Assembly: GCA_018268545.1 (NCBI GenBank) | Contig: JAFDWI010000302.1 | Span: 1-5,519 of the forward strand | Direction: 5' to 3' | Origin: Actinomycetota bacterium | GTDB taxonomy: Bacteria; Actinomycetota; Acidimicrobiia; Acidimicrobiales; Iamiaceae | DNA length: 5,519 bases | Shown here: positions 1 through 4,924 of the stretch, one piece after another | How the letters are laid out: each line of letters begins with the position of its first letter | Position numbering within the stretch: position 1 is the first letter of the stretch | Position numbers and translations under genes: made by a program | Notes under the pieces: model-generated | Database searches by the model: none | Told to the model about the DNA's origin: nothing | What the model saw: the letters and a program-made list of their open reading frames with translations, nothing else

Positions 1-396
1 GACCTGTGCTGCATCGGGAACCCGCTTCGCACTGCGCAATGAATCGCACAACGTCACCAGCGCGGCGACACCCTCGGGCGTCTCCTGCACGGCACGTTCG
101 GCATAGGCGACCGCCGAGGCCGGACTGCCCGACCGCATCGATGCGATCGCCGCGAGCCGCAACGCGTGTTCGCAGTGGGGATCGCACGCCAGGGCCCGAC
201 CGGCGGCCTCGAGCGTTCCCGGGGTGTCGCCGAGACCGAGGCGACACTGCGCGAACAGTGCGTGCAGCGTCGCATCCTGGGGGTCCGTGGCGATCAGGCG
301 GGCGGCGATCGTGCAGGCGTCGTCGAAGCGACGAAGCTCGATCAGCGCACGGGCTCGTTCCAGGTTCGCCGTCGCGTCGTCACCGCCGGTCGGCAT
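1..396 (-). CDS. TPR (tetratricopeptide) repeat protein, partial at window edge
   Basis: Reading leftwards from an ATG at 396-394, the frame is open for 132 codons to base 1, so the 3' part of the gene lies outside the window. The protein is built from 34-residue units: Asp-Pro, Asp-Pro and Thr-Pro pairs that close helix B recur at residues 38-39, 72-73 and 106-107, exactly 34 apart, with small residues and Ala at the usual TPR packing positions (e.g. FDDACTIAARLIATDPQD). At least three repeats and the start of a fourth are visible. There is no signal peptide or membrane segment, so it should be cytosolic. TPRs are protein-binding scaffolds; no catalytic domain is seen. The start lies 6 nt after the stop of the AAA+ ATPase gene and has no clear Shine-Dalgarno, which suggests translational coupling in one operon and a joint role as ATPase plus adaptor (inference). 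TPR identity is well supported; the biological role is unknown. Confidence 0.85.
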   Translation of the reverse strand, partial: MPTGGDDATANLERARALIELRRFDDACTIAARLIATDPQDATLHALFAQCRLGLGDTPGTLEAAGRALACDPHCEHALRLAAIASMRSGSPASAVAYAERAVQETPEGVAALVTLCDSLRSAKRVPDAAQV

Positions 397-402
397 GTCG
401 GG

Positions 403-1722
403 TCAGATCAGCTTGTGGCGACGTAGGTACGCCGCGAGGTCGTCGAACTGTCCGTCGTCGTTCGCGAAGGTGACGTAGTTGCGTGCGGCGTCGAGCCACG
501 GCCGGGTGCTGGGACGGATCTCGGCCGCGGCGCGGGCCAGGTCGGTCTGGGAGATCGGGCGGGCTTCGCCACGCTCGACCGAGTCGACGAGCGCGGCCTC
601 CGCCGCGGTCTCGCACACCAGGCGAAGGTCCGCTCCCGAGTAGCCGTCGGTGCGTTTCGCGATCGCGGCGACATCGATCGCTCCGAGCGGCCGGTCGGTG
701 AGGTGATGGGTGAGGATCGCTCGGCGTGCCGGCTCATCGGGCGGCAGCACACAGACCATCCGGTCGAACCGCCCCGGGCGCCGCAGTGCCGGGTCGAGGT
801 CCCACGGTTGGTTCGTCGCGCCGAGCACGAACAGGCCCTCGTTGGCACTGCGCAACCCGTCGAGTTCTTCGAGGAGCTGGACGACCACGTTGCGCCCGGC
901 GGAATTCTTCAGGTTCACGCGCTTCTGGCCGAGCGCGTCGATCTCGTCGAGGAACAGCACACAGGGCGCACATCGACGGGCGTGTTGGAACACGTCGTGG
1001 AGGTTGTGTTCGCTCTGGCCCAGCCACATCGACAGCACATCGGTGAGGCCGACCGCGATGAAGCGGGCACCGAGTTCGCCGGCCACGGCCCGGGCGAGGT
1101 GGGTCTTGCCGCACCCCGGCGGGCCGTAGAGCAACAGCCCACCCCGCAGTGACTTGCCGTACATCTCGCGGAGTTCGGGGTTGGCCATGGGCAGCAGGAA
1201 CGAGTTGGTGATACGTGCCTTGACGTCGTCGAGGCCGCCGACGTCGTCGAGTCGGAGGTCCGGCACCTCCAGGTCGAGGCCGGCTTCGGCGACGAGCGTG
1301 TGCAGGAACGCGTCGTAGTCGTCCGCGCTCGCATCTCCCAGATCGTCGGGCCCCAACGTGGTGTGTTCGACGCCGTTGGCCGTGACCGGTGGCTCGGGTC
1401 GCATCTCGGTCTCCTCGTGCGTGCCGCCCGCAACGCCGGGCCCGATCGATCTCGCGGGGATGTGGCCCAGTGCTTCCCGCAGTCGCCGGTAGCTCGACGC
1501 CCGCTCGCTGTGGCCTCGACCCGTGGCGATGCGTTCGGCGAGCGCGAGCGCCTCGGCATCGTCGGGTCGCGCGGCCAACAGACGATCGCAGTGGGGCCAC
1601 GCCTCGTCGAAGCGACCGTCGTCGGTGAGCAGCGTGGTCAGGTGCGCGCGCAGCGCAAAGTCGTCGGGGTTCGCGTCGACACCCGATTGGAGCACCGCGA
1701 TGATGGATGGGTCGACGGCCAC
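403..1722 (-). CDS. AAA+ family ATPase with N-terminal TPR region
   Basis: About 439 residues from a GTG start. Residues 4-55 form about one and a half TPR units (a 34-residue unit at 22-55), followed by a variable linker. The classical AAA module starts near VGGLDDVKA (161-169). Visible motifs are Walker A GPPGCGKT (200-207), an aromatic pore-loop-like segment MWLGQSE (232-238), Walker B LFLDEID (256-262), sensor 1 GATN (301-304), arginine-finger region RRPGRFDR (314-321) and sensor 2 GYSGADL (360-366), so an active hexameric ATPase is expected. The core resembles Cdc48/FtsH/Vps4-type AAA proteins, but there is no membrane segment and no HExxH zinc protease, so it is not FtsH. It probably remodels or unfolds a protein partner bound through its TPRs or through the downstream TPR protein (inference). 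Start choice: GTG at 1722 directly precedes the TPR helix (VAVDPSIIAVLQ). The frame stays open to TTG at 1893, adding 57 residues rich in Pro/Ala/Gly with less GC-biased codons. No start has a good Shine-Dalgarno. Confidence 0.9.
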   Translation of the reverse strand: MAVDPSIIAVLQSGVDANPDDFALRAHLTTLLTDDGRFDEAWPHCDRLLAARPDDAEALALAERIATGRGHSERASSYRRLREALGHIPARSIGPGVAGGTHEETEMRPEPPVTANGVEHTTLGPDDLGDASADDYDAFLHTLVAEAGLDLEVPDLRLDDVGGLDDVKARITNSFLLPMANPELREMYGKSLRGGLLLYGPPGCGKTHLARAVAGELGARFIAVGLTDVLSMWLGQSEHNLHDVFQHARRCAPCVLFLDEIDALGQKRVNLKNSAGRNVVVQLLEELDGLRSANEGLFVLGATNQPWDLDPALRRPGRFDRMVCVLPPDEPARRAILTHHLTDRPLGAIDVAAIAKRTDGYSGADLRLVCETAAEAALVDSVERGEARPISQTDLARAAAEIRPSTRPWLDAARNYVTFANDDGQFDDLAAYLRRHKLI

Positions 1723-1902
1723 CGGTTCATGCTGCCAGATCGACGCGGGCCTCGTGCCCACCGGTGAGGTCGTGGCGGCCGACTCCGGCAGCGGTCCGAT
1801 GCCCGCCACGATTGCAACGTCGCGTGGCGCATCGGGGGGTGCAAGACCGACGGTGTCAGAGGCCGAGCCGGACCGGTCGTGCGCCGGCCCCAAACGACAC
1901 GG

Positions 1903-2586
1903 TCACTGTTCCACGCCGATGACGACGCCGAGCTGGTCGATCGAGTCGACGAGATGATCGGGGGACTCGGTGGCGAGTCGCGTCGCCGAGTGGTTCCCCC
2001 AGGTGACGCCACAGGTGCGGGTCCCCGCGCTGCGTCCCATCGCCAGATCGAAGGTCGTGTCCCCGATCAGCAGCGCGCGGCCGGGCCCGATCCCGGTCTC
2101 ATGGGTGACCAGGTCGACCATCTCGGGATGAGGTTTGGGATGATCCACGTCTTCCTCGGTGATCAGAAACGCGAAGTGATCCGCGATCCCGAACGCATCC
2201 AGCATCGGCTCGAGGCTGGCCCGACCCCGGCTCGTGGTGATCGCGCTCGTGATCCCGCGGGCGTCGCATCGATCCAGCAACTCGACGACGCCGGGGAACG
2301 TCCGCGCCCCACCGGGGACGAGTTCGGCGAAGATCCGGCGATAGACCTCGACGAGGTCGGCGATGACGCTCGGGTCATCTTCGTCCAGAAGTTCGGCGAA
2401 CACCTGGGTGAGTGGCAGCCCGATGCGCGACGCCACCGCGCCCGGGTCGCAGACGCCCAGTCCGAGCTCGTCGTACACGCCGGCGAACGTGGCGAGGATC
2501 ACGCCACGGGTGTCGGCGAGCGTCCCGTCGAAGTCCCAGATGACCAGTTCGGTCGTCGCATCCACCCGGCCGATTCTGCCGGGCAC
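1903..2586 (-). CDS. HAD-superfamily hydrolase, phosphoglycolate phosphatase-like
   Basis: A 227-residue cytosolic protein with all four HAD motifs. Motif I is WDFDGTLADT, with nucleophile Asp18 and acid/base Asp20. Motif II is the Thr-Thr-Ser at 117-119. Motif III is Lys151 in HPKPHPE. Motif IV is IGDTTFD, with Asp176 and Asp180. A helical C1-type cap lies between motifs I and II (about 30-95). The length and the late GVTWGNHS segment fit the Gph/PpaX-like branch of subfamily I, which hydrolyses small phosphate esters by a Mg-dependent aspartyl-phosphate mechanism; the substrate cannot be read from the sequence. The start is a GTG at 2586; a GTG at 2565 (seven codons later, still upstream of motif I) is equally possible, and neither has a convincing Shine-Dalgarno. 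It is followed by the AAA+ ATPase gene on the same strand (9 nt or 180 nt, depending on that gene's start) and is divergent from the first toxin-antitoxin module. Confidence 0.9.
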   Translation of the reverse strand: MPGRIGRVDATTELVIWDFDGTLADTRGVILATFAGVYDELGLGVCDPGAVASRIGLPLTQVFAELLDEDDPSVIADLVEVYRRIFAELVPGGARTFPGVVELLDRCDARGITSAITTSRGRASLEPMLDAFGIADHFAFLITEEDVDHPKPHPEMVDLVTHETGIGPGRALLIGDTTFDLAMGRSAGTRTCGVTWGNHSATRLATESPDHLVDSIDQLGVVIGVEQ

Positions 2587-2671
2587 CGGGCCGGATCCAC
2601 GATTTGCGCCGTCGGCGAACTCGCTCGGCGATCGGCCGACCTCAAAGGACTGCCACTCGAGCCTTCGCGGA

Positions 2672-2677
2672 TAGACT
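2672..2677 (+). promoter_or_regulatory. -10 hexamer TAGACT, leaderless promoter of the first TA module
   Basis: The TANNNT hexamer begins 13 nt upstream of the antitoxin ATG (2685), placing the transcription start at or within a base of that ATG, so no ribosome binding site is expected and none is present. The palindrome GACTAAGTC (2674-2682) covers the hexamer and the base around the start, and AAGTCCG occurs twice (2678-2684 and 2691-2697). Either could be an operator for autoregulation by the antitoxin or TA complex. No standard -35 is obvious. Confidence 0.6.
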
Positions 2678-2678
2678 A
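2673..2678 (-). promoter_or_regulatory. Possible minus-strand -10 hexamer, divergent from the first antitoxin promoter
   Basis: Read on the minus strand, 2678-2673 is TAGTCT, a TANNNT hexamer, and would give the HAD phosphatase mRNA a leader of about 80 nt. It lies almost wholly within the plus-strand TAGACT because both sit on the GACTAAGTC palindrome (2674-2682). No clear -35 element is visible. A 6-bp inverted repeat GTCGGC (2611-2616)/GCCGAC (2635-2640) lies in the predicted leader. This is an inference from pattern only. Confidence 0.3.
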
Positions 2679-2684
2679 AGTCCG

Positions 2685-2918
2685 ATGACCAAGTCCGTGG
2701 GGGTCCACGAAGCCAAGACCCACCTGTCGCGTCTGCTGGCCGAGGTCGCCGGGGGAGCGGAGGTGATCATCGCCAATCGCGGTGAACCGGTCGCCCGTCT
2801 CGTCCCCATCGGGCGCGGGGCCGGACGTACCCTCGGCTCGGACCGTGGACGATTCGAGGTCCCCGACGACTTCGACGCGCCACTGCCCGACGAGATCCTG
2901 GCCACGTTCGAAACGTGA
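2685..2918 (+). CDS. Type II antitoxin, Phd/YefM-like (partner of PIN toxin)
   Basis: A 77-residue protein. The N-terminal part (about 1-42) is a Phd/YefM-type DNA-binding and dimerisation domain, seen in VGVHEAKTHLSRLLAEVAGG followed by a strand pair (EVIIANRGEPVARLVPI). The C-terminal tail FEVPDDFDAPLPDEILATFE (57-76) is the acidic segment that in this family wraps and blocks the PIN toxin. The frame is open further upstream to 2604, but the ATG at 2685 begins exactly where the family begins and sits directly behind a TANNNT hexamer, so it is preferred. The stop overlaps the toxin start by 4 nt (GTGA). It probably represses its own promoter with the toxin as co-repressor, as known for Phd-type antitoxins. 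Confidence 0.9.
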   Translation: MTKSVGVHEAKTHLSRLLAEVAGGAEVIIANRGEPVARLVPIGRGAGRTLGSDRGRFEVPDDFDAPLPDEILATFET

Positions 2919-3307
2919 GGATCCTGCTCGACACCCACATCTTCCTCTGGTTGCACACAACCCCGGAACGGCTCGGCAATCACCTCGACCTCGTGGGAGA
3001 CGAGACGAACGAACTCCTGGTGAGTGCCGCGTCGTCGTGGGAGATCACCATCAAGTACGCCTTGGGGAGGCTGGATCTTCCCGAACCGCCGGCGCGTTAC
3101 GTACCGGATCGAATCGCCCGCCTCGACGCGACGCCACTCGCCATCGAGCACCGCCACACGCTCGGCGTGGCGGAGCTGCCCGACATCCACCGGGATCCGT
3201 TCGACCGGCTCCTGGTCGCCCAGGCGCGTGATCTGCGCGTCCCACTGTTGACCGCGGACCCGACCGTCGACGCGTATCCGGTCGAGACGCTGCTCGTCGG
3301 ACCCTGA
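2915..3307 (+). CDS. VapC-type PIN-domain ribonuclease toxin
   Basis: A 130-residue PIN domain from a GTG start that overlaps the antitoxin stop. The acidic active-site residues are present: Asp6 in LLDTHIFLW, Glu43 in SSWEI, Asp94/Asp97 in HRDPFDRLLVAQA and Asp115 in LLTADPTV. This arrangement, with the HRDPFDR block, is typical of the VapC group paired with Phd-type antitoxins. Family members are Mg-dependent endoribonucleases that cut tRNA or rRNA and stop translation; the target here is unknown. There is no Shine-Dalgarno ahead of the GTG, so translation is probably coupled to that of the antitoxin. The gene is full length and looks intact. A HAD phosphatase gene follows after 10 nt. Confidence 0.92.
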   Translation: MRILLDTHIFLWLHTTPERLGNHLDLVGDETNELLVSAASSWEITIKYALGRLDLPEPPARYVPDRIARLDATPLAIEHRHTLGVAELPDIHRDPFDRLLVAQARDLRVPLLTADPTVDAYPVETLLVGP

Positions 3308-3312
3308 GGAGG
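3306..3312 (+). promoter_or_regulatory. Strong ribosome binding site for the HAD phosphatase
   Basis: GAGGAGG lies 5 nt upstream of the ATG at 3318 and overlaps the last two bases of the VapC stop codon. It fixes the HAD start and contrasts with the antitoxin genes, which have none. Together with the short gap, it argues that the phosphatase is translated from the VapBC transcript. Confidence 0.85.
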
Positions 3313-3317
3313 ATCCG

Positions 3318-4004
3318 ATGGAGCCTTTCGATGCGGTCATCTTCGACATGGACGGCGTGCTCGTGGACTCCGAGGTGATCGTCACGCGAATCGAATCCGA
3401 GATGCTCGCCGAGTTGGGGGTGACGATGACCCCTGATGAGATCGTCGCCAGGTTCACGGGCCTGTCGGACGCGGTCATGGCCGAACACCTCGACCGCGAC
3501 TGGGGGGTGACATTGCCGACATCGTTCGATGCCGACCGCCGCGCTCGAACGTTCGAAAGATTCGATGCCGAGCTCGGCGCGGTTGCCGGTATGGACCTGG
3601 TCGTCGACGACTTGAGCTTTCGAGGGGTGCCGCGCGCGGTCGCATCATCCAGTTCGCCGGACCGGATCGCCAAGAGTCTCGAACTGGTCGGAATGGCGGC
3701 GTACTTCGGGCCGCACCTGTACTCGGCGACGATGGTCGCGCACGGCAAACCCGCTCCGGACCTGTTCCTGTACGCTGCCGCACAACTGGACGTCGACCCG
3801 ACCCGCTGTGTCGTCATCGAGGATTCCGCACCCGGCGTCATCGCGGGCAAGGCCGCCGGGATGCGGGTGATCGGCCTCACCGCCGCCGGCCACTGCGGCC
3901 CCGACCACGGCGAACGGCTCCTCGCCGCCGGCGCTGATCATCACGCCGCGTCGGCCGCCAACCTCGCCGACCTCCTCCACGGACCGAACGCTCGACTCGA
4001 CTGA
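3318..4004 (+). CDS. HAD-superfamily hydrolase, beta-phosphoglucomutase-like
   Basis: A 228-residue protein with complete HAD motifs. Motif I is IFDMDGVLVDSE (Asp10 nucleophile, Asp12 acid/base), motif II the Ser run at 110-113, motif III Lys144 in HGKPAPD, and motif IV VIEDSAPGV (Glu168, Asp169). The DMDGVLVDSE signature and the IEDS motif IV place it in the beta-phosphoglucomutase-like branch of HAD subfamily I. That group includes sugar-phosphate mutases and many small-sugar or polyol phosphatases, so the exact reaction is not assignable. A helical cap spans roughly residues 20-90. It starts 10 nt after vapC and ends 20 nt before the next antitoxin, which has its own promoter-like hexamer inside that gap. 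It may simply be a passenger, or it may relate to the module; nothing in the protein itself links it to toxin function. It is a different subtype from the divergent HAD gene at 1903-2586. Confidence 0.92.
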   Translation: MEPFDAVIFDMDGVLVDSEVIVTRIESEMLAELGVTMTPDEIVARFTGLSDAVMAEHLDRDWGVTLPTSFDADRRARTFERFDAELGAVAGMDLVVDDLSFRGVPRAVASSSSPDRIAKSLELVGMAAYFGPHLYSATMVAHGKPAPDLFLYAAAQLDVDPTRCVVIEDSAPGVIAGKAAGMRVIGLTAAGHCGPDHGERLLAAGADHHAASAANLADLLHGPNARLD

Positions 4005-4011
4005 AGTGCGC

Positions 4012-4017
4012 TAGAAT
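4012..4017 (+). promoter_or_regulatory. -10 hexamer TAGAAT, leaderless promoter of the second TA module
   Basis: The hexamer begins 13 nt upstream of the antitoxin ATG at 4025, the same spacing as in the other two modules. The palindromes TGTACA (4020-4025) and ACATGT (4023-4028) lie at the predicted start point and could bind the antitoxin. ACTCGA at 3995-4000 lies 30 nt before the ATG, as an identical hexamer does in the first module. No standard -35 element is visible. Confidence 0.6.
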
Positions 4018-4024
4018 CCTGTAC

Positions 4025-4309
4025 ATGTCGACCCTGCCGATCGCTGACGCCCGAGCGCAGTTGTCCCGCCTCATCGAAGACGCGACGACCACGCACGAAC
4101 GGTTCGAGATCACGCGCAACGGCCGGCGCGCCGCGGTTCTGTTGGCGGCCGAAGACTTCGACATCATCCAGGAGACCCTCGACGTGTTGTCCGACCAGGC
4201 GCTGCTCGCCGCCGATCGGGCGGGGCGAGCCGCGGTCTCCGCCGGTGACGTCCTCGACGAAGCGCAGTTGGCGGCGGCCATGCAGGCAGCGGGCCGATCG
4301 AACGGGTGA
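4025..4309 (+). CDS. Type II antitoxin, Phd/YefM-like (partner of RelE-like toxin)
   Basis: A 94-residue protein. Residues 1-45 show the Phd/YefM fold: an LPIADARAQLSRLIEDA helix region, then FEITRNGRRAAVLLAAEDF as the strand pair with the usual 'RNGRRAAVLL' dimerisation segment. The remainder (46-94) is helical and Ala/Asp/Glu-rich, as expected of the toxin-binding arm of YefM/RelB-like antitoxins. The ATG at 4025 has no Shine-Dalgarno but follows a TANNNT hexamer at leaderless spacing. The stop overlaps the toxin GTG by 4 nt. Probable role: neutralise the downstream RelE-like toxin and repress the operon. The sequence is clearly different from the first Phd-like antitoxin, so this is not a recent tandem duplication. 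Confidence 0.88.
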   Translation: MSTLPIADARAQLSRLIEDATTTHERFEITRNGRRAAVLLAAEDFDIIQETLDVLSDQALLAADRAGRAAVSAGDVLDEAQLAAAMQAAGRSNG

Positions 4310-4578
4310 CCCATCGCTATCGGTTGTCCATCGCCGGACCTGCGGCGCGGGCACTCACCGATCAGTTGCCGGAGAAGGTCGCCGTGGCCGCGTACGAGTT
4401 CATCACCGGGCCACTGCTCGATGATCCACACCGGGTCGGCAAGCCACTTCTTCCCCCGCTTACACCCGGCTTCACCGCTCGGCGCGGCACCTATCGGATC
4501 CTGTACCTGATCGACGACGATGCAGCGACGGTGACGGTGACCGCGAGCCGTCATCGTGCGGACGCCTACCGCAGTTGA
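4306..4578 (+). CDS. RelE/ParE-superfamily toxin
   Basis: A 90-residue protein starting at GTG within the antitoxin stop (GTGA). The order of elements fits the RelE fold: N-terminal strand YRLSIAGPAARAL, a two-helix region with a PHRVGKPLLPPL segment (41-52), then FTARRGTYRILYLIDDD (56-72) giving the basic/aromatic core (Arg59, Arg60, Tyr63, Arg64), and the C-terminal strand ending in RHRADAYR (82-89). RelE-type toxins cleave mRNA on the ribosome, while ParE-type toxins poison gyrase. The retained Arg/Tyr/His residues and the YRILY motif favour the RelE/YoeB-like mRNA interferase side, but this is not certain. There is no Shine-Dalgarno, so translation is probably coupled to the antitoxin. 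It appears intact. Confidence 0.88.
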   Translation: MTHRYRLSIAGPAARALTDQLPEKVAVAAYEFITGPLLDDPHRVGKPLLPPLTPGFTARRGTYRILYLIDDDAATVTVTASRHRADAYRS

Positions 4579-4595
4579 CGCCCCGGCCCGGCGTC
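4577..4595 (+). terminator. Hairpin overlapping the relE stop codon, possible terminator
   Basis: GACGCC (4577-4582) and GGCGTC (4590-4595) form a perfect 6-bp GC-rich stem with a 7-nt loop, starting inside the toxin stop codon. No T-run follows. Such tractless hairpins are common in high-GC bacteria, but their strength as terminators is uncertain. Confidence 0.45.
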
Positions 4596-4609
4596 ATCCT
4601 CGGCGACGC

Positions 4610-4629
4610 GGTCGAAATCAGGTTCGACC
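4610..4629 (+). terminator. Second hairpin between the TA modules, possible terminator
   Basis: GGTCGAA (4610-4616) and TTCGACC (4623-4629) form a perfect 7-bp stem with a 6-nt loop, 14 nt after the first hairpin. Together they would separate the RelE-like module from the AbrB/PIN module transcriptionally. No T-tract is present. Confidence 0.4.
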
Positions 4630-4680
4630 CCGTACCACCGAAAGGCCGAGCCGCCGCCGTCTCCCCGAACCCGCGATAGT

Positions 4681-4686
4681 TATACT
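4681..4686 (+). promoter_or_regulatory. -10 hexamer TATACT, leaderless promoter of the third TA module
   Basis: A near-consensus TANNNT hexamer begins 13 nt before the ATG at 4694. This is the most AT-rich point in the neighbourhood. No Shine-Dalgarno lies between it and the ATG, so a leaderless transcript is expected. Confidence 0.65.
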
Positions 4687-4695
4687 TTCGAGTAT
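4682..4695. promoter_or_regulatory. Inverted repeat over -10 and start codon, candidate operator
   Basis: ATACT (4682-4686) and AGTAT (4691-4695) are exact inverted repeats separated by TTCG, centred between the -10 hexamer and the ATG. A dimeric AbrB-type antitoxin bound here would block RNA polymerase, consistent with autoregulation. The operator role is inferred from position and symmetry. Confidence 0.4.
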
Positions 4696-4924
4696 GAATT
4701 ACCGTGTCGGCCCGAAAGGTCAGGTCGTGATCCCGAAACCGATCCGCGACGAGATCGGTCTAGCGCCCGGCGACGAAGTCGACTTCTCGCTCCACGGTGA
4801 CCAAGTCGTGCTGCGCCCGTCGAAATCGTCCGGTGCTCTCCGCGGGCGTTTCCGGGGTCTCGATCTGACCGGCACGCTGCTCGCGGATCGGGCAGCCGAC
4901 CGGGCGCGGGAGCAGTCCCGCTGA
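4694..4924 (+). CDS. AbrB/MazE-type antitoxin (VapB-like)
   Basis: A 76-residue protein. Residues 2-43 are a SpoVT/AbrB swapped-hairpin DNA-binding domain, with the signature VGPKGQVVIPKPIRDEIGL followed by PGDEVDFSLHGDQVVLRP. The tail (44-76), rich in Arg, Asp and Ala, is the expected toxin-binding arm. The frame stays open upstream to 4556, but that extension is Arg/Pro-rich and has no family similarity. The ATG at 4694 starts the domain and follows a TANNNT hexamer, so it is chosen. The stop TGA overlaps the proposed CTG start of the PIN toxin (CTGA), and a GGAG within the last codons can serve as that gene's Shine-Dalgarno. Probable role: bind and inhibit the PIN toxin and repress the operon. 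Confidence 0.9.
   Translation: MNYRVGPKGQVVIPKPIRDEIGLAPGDEVDFSLHGDQVVLRPSKSSGALRGRFRGLDLTGTLLADRAADRAREQSR
4908..4912 (+). promoter_or_regulatory. Shine-Dalgarno that supports a CTG start
   Basis: GGGAG (core GGAG at 4909-4912) ends 8 nt before CTG 4921, a normal distance for initiation there. No comparable motif precedes the alternative GTG at 4948. Confidence 0.5.

Noticed and set aside
6..473. Plus-strand open frame of 155 codons at the left edge
   Set aside because: It is extremely Arg/Pro-rich and runs antisense to the TPR protein, whose exact 34-residue periodicity identifies the true coding strand.
403..1722. Identification of the ATPase as FtsH or as a proteasomal Mpa/ARC ATPase
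   Set aside because: There are no membrane helices and no HExxH protease site (against FtsH), and no N-terminal coiled coil/OB domains or C-terminal proteasome-docking tail (against Mpa/ARC). The protein ends in RRHKLI.
1879..2679. Plus-strand open frame (266 codons) opposite the minus-strand HAD phosphatase
   Set aside because: It is the antisense shadow of a gene with all four HAD motifs. Its translation has no recognisable domain.
2604..2684. N-terminal extension of the first Phd-like antitoxin to 2604
   Set aside because: It is Arg-rich, crosses the TAGACT hexamer and adds nothing that resembles the family, whose N-terminus matches ATG 2685.
2642..3880. Long minus-strand open frame (412 codons) opposite the VapC and HAD genes
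   Set aside because: It lies antisense to three well-supported genes, its translation is Ser/Arg/Pro-rich without any family motif, and such open antisense frames are expected in GC-rich coding DNA.
3877..4554. Minus-strand open frame opposite the second TA module
   Set aside because: It overlaps the YefM-like and RelE-like genes, which have coherent motifs and a stop/start overlap. The antisense product shows none.
4556..4693. N-terminal extension of the AbrB-type antitoxin to 4556
   Set aside because: The extra residues are Arg/Pro-rich and cover the hairpins and the TATACT promoter. The AbrB domain starts at ATG 4694.
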